From Vulcanimicrobiota bacterium (GTDB lineage Bacteria > Vulcanimicrobiota > JAJTBE01): DNA of 39,589 bases. The translations under genes were made by a program, and so were the position numbers. Below, piece by piece: positions 32,085 through 39,589 of this stretch. Where the stretch lies: the NCBI GenBank assembly GCA_021107945.1, contig JAIORV010000215.1, positions 1 through 39,589 of the forward strand, read 5' to 3'. The notes beneath the pieces were generated by a model, which was not told where the DNA came from, did not search any database, and saw only the letters and a program-made list of their open reading frames with translations. The stretch's first letter is position 1. Each line of letters starts with the position of its first letter.

Positions 32085-32276
32085 CATCCAAGAGATTATC
32101 CCAAATGCCACCCAAGAGATTATCCCAAATGCCACCCAAGAGATTATCCCAAATACCACCCAAGAAATTATCCCAAATACCACCCATGAGATTATCCCAA
32201 ATACCATCCAAGAGATTATCCCAAATACCACCCAAGAAATTATCCCAGATACCACCCATGAGATTATCCCCCGGCT
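32085..32276. repeat. 24-bp minisatellite, eight units
   Basis: Units begin at 32085, 32109, 32133, 32157, 32181, 32205, 32229 and 32253 (last one partial, running into a hairpin). Consensus cacccaagagattatcccaa plus atac/atgc. Because 24 is a multiple of three, reading frames stay open in several frames and encode 8-residue repeats; there is no start context or codon pattern to suggest expression. Confidence 0.95.
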
Positions 32277-32530
32277 TCAGCCGGGGGTTGAGTAAAGAAA
32301 AGAACTTATAACCGTTTCAACGGTTTACCCATCTTTCCAAACAAAAAACTTCATTGCTCATTCTCTGTATTCCTTTACACCATGAGTTTGAATCCAGATT
32401 CTCACAAATGAATGTAATGCTAATAAAAATCATCTCTTTCCCATGCCAAATTCCCAGTAGGAAGCCGTTAAAACGGCTAAATCTCAAAGAGGAGGGATTG
32501 TCTTTTTATGCCCCCAGCTGAAGCTGGGGG
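32268..32530. repeat. Four palindromic hairpins after the minisatellite
   Basis: CCCCCGGCTTCAGCCGGGGG at 32268-32287, AACCGTTTCAACGGTT at 32310-32325, AGCCGTTAAAACGGCT at 32463-32478 and CCCCCAGCTGAAGCTGGGGG at 32511-32530. Arms of 6-8 bp around 4-nt loops, same design as the hairpins at 10795-10861 and within the 314-bp repeat. Confidence 0.88.
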
Positions 32531-32542
32531 TTAATCTCATGG

Positions 32543-32600
32543 TAAGTATTCAGTCCTCATTCTTTTGTAGGACTGGCATCTTGCCACGAACATCGGGGAC
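32543..32600 (-). repeat. CTGTAGGAG-type repeat, partial inverted copy
   Basis: Minus strand reads cgtggcaagatgc, a tcctacaaa segment and gaggactgaatacttac, matching the right part of copy A at 28864-28950. Confidence 0.75.
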
Positions 32601-32751
32601 AGAAGAAGACCTCCGTTAAAAACCACTTCACCAATCTCTTTATGACTCTGGTTTATTCTTGTCAAGTATTTTTTAAAAACAACAACATCTTATCAGTATC
32701 GGGTAACGACCATCAATCCCGGGTGTATGGCTTTACCCAACTCTGGTATTT

Positions 32752-32867
32752 TGAGATTCTTCGCTGTGTAAATCTTCGTAGATCAAGAAAATTCCGTCTT
32801 TGAGAAAGTCATTAGAATAAAGCAAGTTTTTCGTGATCCGCTCAGAATGACAATTGTGTAAGTCTTG
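32752..32867. repeat. MITE-like element, partial copy
   Basis: The segment tctttgagaaagtcatt through gtgatccgctcagaatgac to gtgtaagtcttg matches the right half of the 5921-6290 element; the left terminal repeat is missing. Its left part (gagattcttcgctgtgt) matches the reverse complement of the third copy's interior. Confidence 0.65.
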
Positions 32868-32895
32868 TTACATATTAAAATAAGTTCTTTGGACG

Positions 32896-34020
32896 CTACT
32901 GAATCTCTTCGTATATCTGCCCCGTCTTCTCGGCCATTATTTCTATCGTATAATTTTTCTTTATATGCTCACGGCCTGATTTTCCCATTTCAACAAGCTC
33001 TTCGTGATCAAGTAAAAAAAACTCTCTTATTCTTTCTGCAAGAACTTCGTGATCATCGGACGGGAAAACGAAGCCGTTCTCACCGTGTTTTACAAGGTGT
33101 TTCACATCCGCTACATCGGAGGCGATAACGGGAGTGCCGCATGCCAGGGACTCCATTATAACATTGGGGAATCCTTCCCATCGCGAAGACAGGACGAGCA
33201 GGTCGGACTCAGCAATCTCATTTATTACACCGGGGGAATTGCCCCTATATTTCACCATGTCCCCCAGATCGTTCTCCCTGATATAGTCCATCATTTCATC
33301 GAATACATCCCGACTCATGATTCGCCCCCATATATCGGCGCGGATATCCTTTATTTCCATTTCGTTTTTCACAATGTTTAGCGCCTTCAACAGGCACATA
33401 TAATTTTTCTGCCTCGATATACGCCCAACGGATATTATCTTTCTCGAATCGGTATTGTGTGGAGTCTTTTTCTCCTCGGGAATAAGGTCGAAATTTAAGC
33501 CATTCTGTATGACCTCGATTTTCCGTTCACCCATGTTTTGCAGGTACTCGTCCCGTCCGGCATATGAATTGGCGATAATCATCTTATCCATCCATCCCAT
33601 AGCTTTCTCCAACCTGAACCAGGCAGGCGAATAATTTGTGTTCTGTATGTGAGTGATTGACTTTATCCCTGCGATTTTTCCCGCAAGCCTTCCCCAGAAT
33701 CCGGCGCTCTCTGAATATGCATGGATAATATCAATGTCATTTTTTTTCGCAAACGATGCAAGCTTGAACGGGAATAAGGGATCAAATTTGAATTTCTTTT
33801 CGATAACCTTCAGGGTGATTCCGGGGGCGTCAAGTATTTCCTTGAATTGAATAATATTGTGATAGATAAGAATAAAAGGCCTGAACCTGGATTTGTCCAG
33901 CGCCCTCGCAAGCTCCACGACTTGTCTCTCCGCCCCGCCGGAACTGAGCGAGGCGATAATATAAAGAATATTCATGGGTTTTTTATGCTTATTACCTGAC
34001 ATACCGGGATTATTTATCAA
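32896..34020 (-). CDS. Family 4 glycosyltransferase
   Basis: 374 residues, GT-B fold. N-terminal acceptor domain: NILYIIASLSSGGAERQVVE with the GGAERQ motif, then IDIIHAYSESAGFWGRLAGK. C-terminal nucleotide-sugar domain: IISVGRISRQKNYMCLLKAL and the E-x7-E retaining motif in SRWEGFPNVIMESLACGTPV. It likely transfers a sugar from an activated donor in cell-surface glycan synthesis; donor and acceptor cannot be told. The TTG at 34020 (AAGGAGG 13 nt upstream) is taken as start; ATGs at 34002 and 33975 (MNILYII) are alternatives and the latter matches homologues' usual start. Isolated gene, no polysaccharide cluster around it. Confidence 0.92.
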   Translation of the reverse strand: MINNPGMSGNKHKKPMNILYIIASLSSGGAERQVVELARALDKSRFRPFILIYHNIIQFKEILDAPGITLKVIEKKFKFDPLFPFKLASFAKKNDIDIIHAYSESAGFWGRLAGKIAGIKSITHIQNTNYSPAWFRLEKAMGWMDKMIIANSYAGRDEYLQNMGERKIEVIQNGLNFDLIPEEKKTPHNTDSRKIISVGRISRQKNYMCLLKALNIVKNEMEIKDIRADIWGRIMSRDVFDEMMDYIRENDLGDMVKYRGNSPGVINEIAESDLLVLSSRWEGFPNVIMESLACGTPVIASDVADVKHLVKHGENGFVFPSDDHEVLAERIREFFLLDHEELVEMGKSGREHIKKNYTIEIMAEKTGQIYEEIQ

Positions 34021-34088
34021 TAATTTTTATTTACCTCCTTCAGGGGTAACTGTTTACCGCAGAGGTCACTGAAACAAATGACATATAT

Positions 34089-34181
34089 TTTCACCGCAAA
34101 GACCACAGAGGGTTCAAAAAACTGACTGACCGATGGTCGTATTTCAGATTGTAAAAATGTACCTCGTTTACACCTCATGTT
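34089..34181. repeat. 95-bp dispersed repeat, inverted copy 2
   Basis: Reverse complement of 11188-11282 with scattered changes; shared strings include ccacagagggttcaa, ggtcgtattt and acctcgtttacacctcatgt. Confidence 0.85.
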
Positions 34182-34204
34182 TTAAAAAGATATTATCCGA
34201 CCAG

Positions 34205-34285
34205 CCTGGAAACGGCATGAAATCGGGGTTGGAAAACCCCTCCTGCAGGATGGGTCTGAATACATACAAAATTTCTTAGCGGGAA
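34205..34285 (-). repeat. CTGCAGGAG hairpin repeat, inverted copy D
   Basis: On the minus strand CTGCAGGAG is followed by the hairpin GGGGTT-TTCC-AACCCC and cgatttcatgcc, matching copy A in the flanks but with compensated arm changes. Preceded by tgtatgtattcagacccat, as in copies A and C. Confidence 0.82.
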
Positions 34286-34353
34286 TCTTTGCGCTCTTTG
34301 CTTCTTTGCGGTTTATCAGAAAATCATCATTAATTAGGAGAACCTGTCTTTAT

Positions 34354-35343
34354 TTAAATTTCAACTTTCTTTGCCCAACGTCTGCTGTATAACTTATAAC
34401 CAAGACTTTTTACGGCCATTTTTAATGCCCGGGGATTATTCTGTGAGGTGTCGGCATATAAATAATAATAACCCTTTTCTGAAAAAATATTCTCGGCTTC
34501 CCTCAACAATCTCTGAGCTGCGTATTTTCCCCAGAAATCATGGTGAATGCTTATATCGTAAACATAAGCGTTTTTCCTTGCGCATATCACATCGTCGGAT
34601 TTTGTCTGCATAATAATATACCCAACCTGCCTGAAGGTTTCCGTTTCTTCTATGATATATACCGAAATCTCCGGGTCTGATAGAAGATTCATGTCGGAGT
34701 AACTGTTGAAACATTCTTCCTCGATTCGTTTCGACTCTTCTTCCAATTCCGGCGGAATCAGGAATTTTGAATTCTGCGCCACGAGTAGAAGAACAAACAT
34801 CCTATCCCTGTTCTCCATGGGGCGAACCGTATATCTGCGCTGAAGTCTTGTGTTGAGATTTTGATTTTTCGCCTTTTTTATAATCTTGTTAATCTCAATA
34901 TAAAATCCCCTGTCAAGAAAATAGTCTTCCTCTTCCTTTTCACCTGCTGGAATTTCCACGATTAACCTGGAAAGCTGGTTCTCTTCCGCAAACATTTCCG
35001 CCTGATTAATAAAATGATCCATAACCTGCCGCTTCAAACCGGGAATGTCTATATGATAATCAAAAATCCTTGCAAGATATTTTCCCGTGAATAATTCCGC
35101 AATTCCCATCTGCAGCAACATATAACCCACGGGATCCCCCGTGTCAATGTCCTCGGCGATGATCAGGGGGAAGGTTTCGGATCTCCCAAGCACATTGTGC
35201 CTGTGGTAAACATCTTTTATTTTTTTTACGATTATATCTTTATTTTCAAATCCCATATACTGAGGGAAGGAAGTCTTTTTCTCAAGAAAGCTAAAAATAA
35301 CATCGGTATCTTTTTTGCTTCCCATTCTATAACCCAGGTTCAT
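34354..35343 (-). CDS. Double-GNAT acetyltransferase-like protein
   Basis: 329 residues. The C-terminal half (about 170-325) is a GNAT domain: YTVRPMENRDRMFVLLLVAQ opens it, AYVYDISIHHDFWGKYAAQR provides strand 4 and the acetyl-CoA pyrophosphate loop (W-G-K-Y-A in place of R/QxxGxG/A), and LYADTSQNNPRALKMAVKSL followed by GYKLYSRRW completes it. The N-terminal half has the same order (LIIAEDIDTGDPVGYMLLQM, then DRGFYIEINKIIKKA) but a weaker loop, so it may be a degenerate first GNAT. Substrate unknown. It is divergent from groES and separated from it by the two CIRCE boxes. Confidence 0.78.
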   Translation of the reverse strand: MNLGYRMGSKKDTDVIFSFLEKKTSFPQYMGFENKDIIVKKIKDVYHRHNVLGRSETFPLIIAEDIDTGDPVGYMLLQMGIAELFTGKYLARIFDYHIDIPGLKRQVMDHFINQAEMFAEENQLSRLIVEIPAGEKEEEDYFLDRGFYIEINKIIKKAKNQNLNTRLQRRYTVRPMENRDRMFVLLLVAQNSKFLIPPELEEESKRIEEECFNSYSDMNLLSDPEISVYIIEETETFRQVGYIIMQTKSDDVICARKNAYVYDISIHHDFWGKYAAQRLLREAENIFSEKGYYYLYADTSQNNPRALKMAVKSLGYKLYSRRWAKKVEI

Positions 35344-35547
35344 GATTTATACTCACCCCGGCTTAATATTATTGTCAATACTCAGACATCTCTTGTTTTT
35401 TTGACTTTATATGCATTCTTTTTCTCTCGGGCAATCCCTGCAATTAGGAGTGGGGACAATGGATAATGGATGATGGATAATTGAGGATGGAATATAAAGA
35501 GTGGGCTCGATGTCGATATAGTATAATACCCTTGAGATTCCAAGAAA

Positions 35548-35574
35548 TTAGCACTCTAAAGGCAAGACTGCTAA
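35548..35574. promoter_or_regulatory. CIRCE operator 1 (one mismatch)
   Basis: TTAGCACTC, 9 nt, GACTGCTAA; the consensus second half is GAGTGCTAA. It lies about 20 bp downstream of a TATAAT at 35522-35527, which could be the -10 of an upstream promoter (no good -35 seen). Confidence 0.8.
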
Positions 35575-35643
35575 TTTTGTAGCATGGCATAGTAATTGGA
35601 AGTATAATAGAGCTGTGGTGAGCATGGTGTCCTCTTTGCTCGC

Positions 35644-35672
35644 TTGACATTTAGCATGAAAAGCACTAAAAT
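35644..35672 (+). promoter_or_regulatory. Housekeeping promoter of groES-groEL
   Basis: TTGACA at 35644-35649, 17 nt, TAAAAT at 35667-35672: consensus -35, optimal spacing, 5 of 6 in the -10. Transcription would begin at about 35680, at the edge of the second CIRCE box. Confidence 0.85.
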
Positions 35673-35682
35673 ACTTACACTT

Positions 35683-35709
35683 TTAGCACTCTCCATCTCG
35701 GAGTGCTAA
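35683..35709. promoter_or_regulatory. CIRCE operator 2 (perfect)
   Basis: TTAGCACTC, 9 nt (tccatctcg), GAGTGCTAA, an exact match to the HrcA-binding consensus, just after the -10 box. HrcA repression of groESL relieved by heat is the expected control; hrcA is not in the window. Confidence 0.97.
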
Positions 35710-35814
35710 TTCTTGAAAAAAGGAAAACCGATTTCTATATGGATTATGGCTCAAGCATTTCCGGGAGCCGGGATCATAGTTAACAGATTAAAAAGAAAAG
35801 GAGGACAAATTTTT

Positions 35815-36117
35815 ATGACAGCAATTACAATCAAGCTGAGACCCCTCGGGGATCGTATCCTGGTAAAGCCACTGGCTCAGGAAGAAGTAACAAAGGGTGG
35901 TGTAATTCTACCTGATTCTGCAAAAGAGAAACCCCAGAAGGGTAAGGTCATAGCGGCGGGCAAAGGAAAGCTCACTGATGACGGAAGCAGAGTTGAGATG
36001 GAAGTAAAGCCCGGGGATCTTGTAATTTATGGCAAGTATTCAGGAACCGAAGTAAAATATGAGGGTGATGAATATCTGTTTATAAGAGAAGGCGATGTTC
36101 TGGCAATCGTTGGCTGA
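35815..36117 (+). CDS. groES: Co-chaperonin GroES
   Basis: 100 residues from ATG 35815, with AAAGGAGG about 9 nt upstream; the open frame extends upstream to 35713 but lacks a ribosome site and family similarity there. IKLRPLGDRILVKPLAQEE, the mobile loop TKGGVILPDSAKEKPQKGKV, and DEYLFIREGDVLAIVG at the C terminus are standard GroES. It caps the GroEL cavity in the cytoplasm. The leader carries the CIRCE operator. groEL follows 51 bp later in the same operon. Confidence 0.97.
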   Translation: MTAITIKLRPLGDRILVKPLAQEEVTKGGVILPDSAKEKPQKGKVIAAGKGKLTDDGSRVEMEVKPGDLVIYGKYSGTEVKYEGDEYLFIREGDVLAIVG

Positions 36118-36165
36118 TTCAAATGAATTTAATCTGAATTATAATAGAAAATAAATAGGAGGTAA

Positions 36166-37803
<1,638 letters not shown>

Positions 37804-37818
37804 GGTACATAAGTTAAT

Positions 37819-37880
37819 TATTCAGACCACCTGATGTAGGAGAGGCTTCCAGCCTCGATAAGAGGAGGACTGAAGGCTTA
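37819..37880 (+). repeat. CTGTAGGAG hairpin repeat, copy C
   Basis: attcagacc, then tgtaggagaggcttccagcc and gaggactgaaggcttaag. Same as copy A but lacking the cgtggcaagatgc middle part. Confidence 0.85.
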
Positions 37881-37890
37881 AGAATATATA

Positions 37891-37920
37891 AAAAGACCGG
37901 GAGAAATCCCGGTCTTTTTT
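37891..37920. terminator. Bidirectional rho-independent terminator between groEL and the TAC module
   Basis: AAAAGACCGGGA and TCCCGGTCTTTT form a 12-bp stem around a GAAA loop, with T runs in both directions. It serves groEL (plus) and the secB-like gene (minus, ending 22 bp away). Confidence 0.93.
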
Positions 37921-37941
37921 CAGATCCTTTCCGAGTTGCTT

Positions 37942-38364
37942 TTACTTGTTTTCTTCAATCTGTCTATTTATTAACTCCACTAAATTAATTGCCGGTAGAA
38001 TAAATTTTCCTCCCGGCATACTTCCTGTTGTATCGGCAATCATTCCCCGCGCTATACCATATAGAATGGCAAGGCAATTATAGGGTACCAGGCGTTTGGC
38101 TATGTCTTCCGGAGTATCGGAAGAAAGTTCAAAAATTCCTTCAATCCCAACTTCAATTTTCTTGATATTGCTGTATTTTCTATTCTTTTTTGTCTTTAAT
38201 GAAAAGTAAAATGGAACTTTAAATAACAATTTATTTTCCGCTTTTTGAACATTAAAATCAGCATCAATTTCATATATGCACTCTCTCCCGGAAATAAAAT
38301 CTCTATTGGCATCTATTAATATGTGATAAAGTCTGAAATCTTTAAGCTGCAGGTATGATAGCAT
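37942..38364 (-). CDS. SecB-like chaperone of a toxin-antitoxin-chaperone (TAC) system
   Basis: 140 residues from ATG 38364, with GGAGG 6 nt upstream; upstream in-frame codons would overlap the antitoxin by over 100 bp without a ribosome site. The C-terminal half is SecB-like: GIEGIFELSSDTPEDIAKRL, PYNCLAILYGIARGMIADTT, then FILPAINLVELINRQIEE, where SecB reads ..l.P..R..i...t...gfppl.l.pvnF. The N-terminal half (LQLKDFRLYHILIDANRD) is SecB-type beta sheet. SecB is a tetrameric export chaperone; in TAC modules a dedicated copy stabilises the antitoxin. The start overlaps the antitoxin end by 23 bp. Confidence 0.85.
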   Translation of the reverse strand: MLSYLQLKDFRLYHILIDANRDFISGRECIYEIDADFNVQKAENKLLFKVPFYFSLKTKKNRKYSNIKKIEVGIEGIFELSSDTPEDIAKRLVPYNCLAILYGIARGMIADTTGSMPGGKFILPAINLVELINRQIEENK

Positions 38365-38809
38365 AATATCCCTCCAATACATTACAATGAGATAATTCCC
38401 TGAAATCGAGATACTTTTCATTCCAGAGATCAAAATCCGATTTTTCACGAACTTCTTTCATGGTTAACCTGACAAGCTTGTCCATCGCCTTTTCTTGTAT
38501 GACACCATGTTCCCATCTTTTTATTGTTTGAACATGTACTCCAAGCAAGTCAGCGAATTGTTGTTGGCTCATATCCAAAGAATGTCGAAAACCTAAAATT
38601 TCCTTTGTTGTCAGCAAGTTATGTTTTTTTCTGTATGCATCAGCCATAGTAATATTATAAGTATTCATCTGTGAACGTGCTACGGTTTTATAGCCACATT
38701 TGCAAACAAGCCCCTTTGTTTTGAATGTCACAGATTCACCTTTTGTTTTATGAGTGAATTCCGTGTTTTTTTCTTCCATTTGTCTCCCGCATTCCCAACA
38801 GGTGAACAT
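38342..38809 (-). CDS. MqsA/HigA-type antitoxin with zinc-ribbon, HTH and C-terminal tail
   Basis: 155 residues from ATG 38809 (GGAG 8 nt upstream; GTG 38818 is the alternative). An N-terminal zinc site has two CxxC pairs (FTCWECG and LVCKCGY), as in MqsA. A Cro/CI-type HTH follows at about 68-115: TTKEILGFRHSLDMSQQQFA, then DLLGVHVQTIKRWEHGV. A tail of about 35 residues after the HTH (EKSDFDLWNEKYLDFRELSH to the end) is unlike short MqsA and resembles the chaperone-addiction extensions of TAC antitoxins. It starts 3 bp after the toxin stop. It likely neutralises the toxin and represses the operon through the 39193-39224 palindrome. Confidence 0.86.
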   Translation of the reverse strand: MFTCWECGRQMEEKNTEFTHKTKGESVTFKTKGLVCKCGYKTVARSQMNTYNITMADAYRKKHNLLTTKEILGFRHSLDMSQQQFADLLGVHVQTIKRWEHGVIQEKAMDKLVRLTMKEVREKSDFDLWNEKYLDFRELSHCNVLEGYYAIIPAA

Positions 38810-38811
38810 TT

Positions 38812-39177
38812 CTAACACTCCATTCTGCTTTTATGAAACGATATGATATAAAGCTGATTCTCATCAATCGCAAATTTTAGATATATCTTTTCTCCAAGTG
38901 ATTCGGAGCAACAGGCAAATTCAAAAAGTTCCTTATTTCTTACTGCATCACGGTAAGCTTTCAGCGGAGGATGTTTTCCAATATAATGTTGTGGAGTTAC
39001 CTCTCTTAGAACTGATAACAAAGCTTTATCCCACTCTTCCGGAATGAAAATGCCAAGTTCTCTGCAATCTTCCCAAAAAACCTGATAATCTGTAGAAAGC
39101 CAATTTCCATTTTTAATATGTGCTTTGGCAATTTCTATTTTACTATTAAGCTCTTTGTAAGTGGGTCTTCTATTTAT
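38812..39177 (-). CDS. MqsR-like mRNA interferase toxin, canonical start codon missing
   Basis: About 121 codons. The C-terminal part is MqsR-like (GEKIYLKFAIDENQLYIISF, then HKS; E. coli MqsR has VYLKITVIHDVLIVSFKEK). The N-terminal part reads NRRPTYKELNSKIEIAKAHI and KNGNWLSTDYQVFWEDCREL. No ATG, GTG or TTG exists in frame between the upstream TGA (39207-39205) and TTG 39021. The expected start is ATA at 39177, exactly 7 nt after a good GGAAAG site, so the ATG seems changed to ATA. The toxin may be translated weakly, silenced, or made only as a 69-residue fragment from TTG 39021. Toxin-antitoxin-SecB order is as in known TAC operons. Confidence 0.72.
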   Translation of the reverse strand: MNRRPTYKELNSKIEIAKAHIKNGNWLSTDYQVFWEDCRELGIFIPEEWDKALLSVLREVTPQHYIGKHPPLKAYRDAVRNKELFEFACCSESLGEKIYLKFAIDENQLYIISFHKSRMEC

Positions 39178-39192
39178 ATTGTAACTTTCCTG

Positions 39193-39224
39193 TATTAATT
39201 GGTATCATAAGATACCAATTAATA
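39193..39224. promoter_or_regulatory. Perfect palindromic operator of the TAC operon
   Basis: TATTAATTGGTATC, 4 nt (ATAA), GATACCAATTAATA: 14-bp arms without mismatch, directly upstream of the toxin frame. GGTATC-ATAA-GATACC at the centre fits a dimeric HTH antitoxin. Autoregulation by the antitoxin is inferred from position. Confidence 0.8.
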
Positions 39225-39274
39225 TTATGATATAAACTTATGACAATTTTTACAATAGTTTAACCGAACTATAT

Positions 39275-39589
39275 TAGTTCTTAGATTTCGCACGCCTGAC
39301 ATCTTTTAATTAAGTCACTCAATTTGTCAAAAAAGCGATTGAATTACTATCTTTAATTGCCTTATAACCTTATGTCATAATATTTATATACTTTTCGAGT
39401 TTTTAAGACAACACCCGATTTCAATCGGGTGGTTAGAAGCCTATAAAACCTACCTCCTCCTCCAATTTAACCGTTTCAACGGTTTCCTTATGAGATAAAC
39501 CACTGAAGTGGTTAGGACGCTGTAGTGGTGGGGTTTACGCTCAATTCACCACAATAAATTGTGGTGTTGTCTTAAACCCCTTATAACGC
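39275..39589 (-). repeat. 314-bp palindrome-array repeat, inverted copy 2 (cut by window end)
   Basis: Reverse complement of 28997-29310. It contains CACCCGATTTCAATCGGGTG, AACCGTTTCAACGGTT, AACCACTGAAGTGGTT and CACCACAATAAATTGTGGTG, plus the flank ttagatttcgcacgcctgac. Identity runs to the last base of the window, so the repeat may extend further right. Confidence 0.92.

Larger units (their letters stand above)
31970..32895. other. 0.9-kb non-coding repeat tract between the NTF2-like gene and the glycosyltransferase
   Basis: Besides the minisatellite, hairpins and partial repeats listed separately, it holds a ccgcggagttcgctgaaacaag motif near 32020. No gene was found. Confidence 0.75.
34021..34353. 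other. Intergenic region with dispersed repeats
   Basis: Contains a ccgcagaggtcactgaaac motif, the 95-bp repeat copy 2 (34089-34181), and the inverted hairpin repeat at 34205-34285. No gene or clear promoter was found. Confidence 0.75.

Noticed and set aside
32077-32259. Frames encoding 8-residue repeats (GGIWDNLL, or SWVVFGII in another frame)
   Set aside because: A 24-bp period keeps several frames open at once on both strands; no start context, no conserved codon bias. Treated as a minisatellite.
32085-32276. Possible CRISPR array
   Set aside because: Units are contiguous 24-bp repeats without spacers, and no cas genes are present. The 115-bp array at 1-460 was rejected for the same reason.
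35713-35814. N-terminal extension of GroES
   Set aside because: The open frame begins right after the CIRCE box but lacks a ribosome site; GroES homology and a strong AAAGGAGG point to ATG 35815.
38365-38448. Longer N terminus of the SecB-like protein
   Set aside because: Would overlap the antitoxin by about 107 bp without a ribosome site; GGAGG precedes ATG 38364, which starts the SecB-like sequence.

Overview
The window is a flagellar and motility region followed by an accessory and housekeeping segment, from a diderm bacterium. FlgA, FlgH and FlgI (P and L rings) imply an outer membrane. The flagellar gene set (CheC-type FliN/FliY, FlbD, FliW, FlgM, a motAB-flbD-flgE-flgD cluster) looks more like Spirochaetes, Firmicutes or other non-proteobacterial lineages than enterobacteria. 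Intergenic DNA is crowded with dispersed palindromes and minisatellites, as in many uncultured deep-branching bacteria. I cannot name a phylum from the sequence alone. No rRNA, tRNA, transposase or CRISPR was found.

Layout. 1-460: four 115-bp tandem repeats. 501-5808 (minus): HDOD regulator, flgM, flgN-like, flgK, flgL, fliW, fliJ, probably one late operon with a sigma-28-like promoter at 5835-5860. 6364-10424 (plus): rod and ring operon flgF-flgG-flgA-flgH-flgI, with a similar promoter at 6316-6341. 10425-11529: repeat-rich gap. 11530-20676 (plus): fliE-flgB-flgC-fliF-fliG-fliH-fliI-fliM-fliN/Y-fliP (rod base, MS ring, switch, export ATPase, first export-gate protein). 20673-28335 (minus): fliK-flgD-flgE-flbD-motA-motB-hybrid histidine kinase, convergent with fliP and overlapping it by 4 bp. 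28336-29351: repeat-rich gap. 29352-30953 (minus): a divergent sigma-54 (RpoN-like) factor and an HPP-family membrane protein. Then an exported NTF2-like protein, a 24-bp minisatellite, a GT4 glycosyltransferase, a double-GNAT protein, groES-groEL (plus) under two CIRCE operators, and a convergent minus-strand toxin-antitoxin-SecB chaperone (TAC) module at 37942-39177. A ~314-bp palindrome-rich repeat occurs in inverted copies at 28997-29310 and 39275-39589, bracketing this last ~10 kb.

How it works together. The gene set builds the rod, rings, hook, hook-filament junction, stator, C ring and export ATPase. Flagellin, FliO, FliL, FliQ, FliR, FlhA, FlhB, CheY and CsrA are not in the window. 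FlgM (anti-sigma-28) together with repeated GTCGAT/GCCGAT promoter-like boxes suggests sigma-28 timing. The most unusual protein features are four copies of the EIDxLL-type CheY-docking motif at the FliM N terminus, charged low-complexity insertions in FlgA, FlgI, FliF and MotB, a substituted peptidoglycan-binding Asp in MotB, an MqsR-like toxin reading frame whose expected start codon is ATA, and families of intergenic hairpins whose arms differ but still pair.
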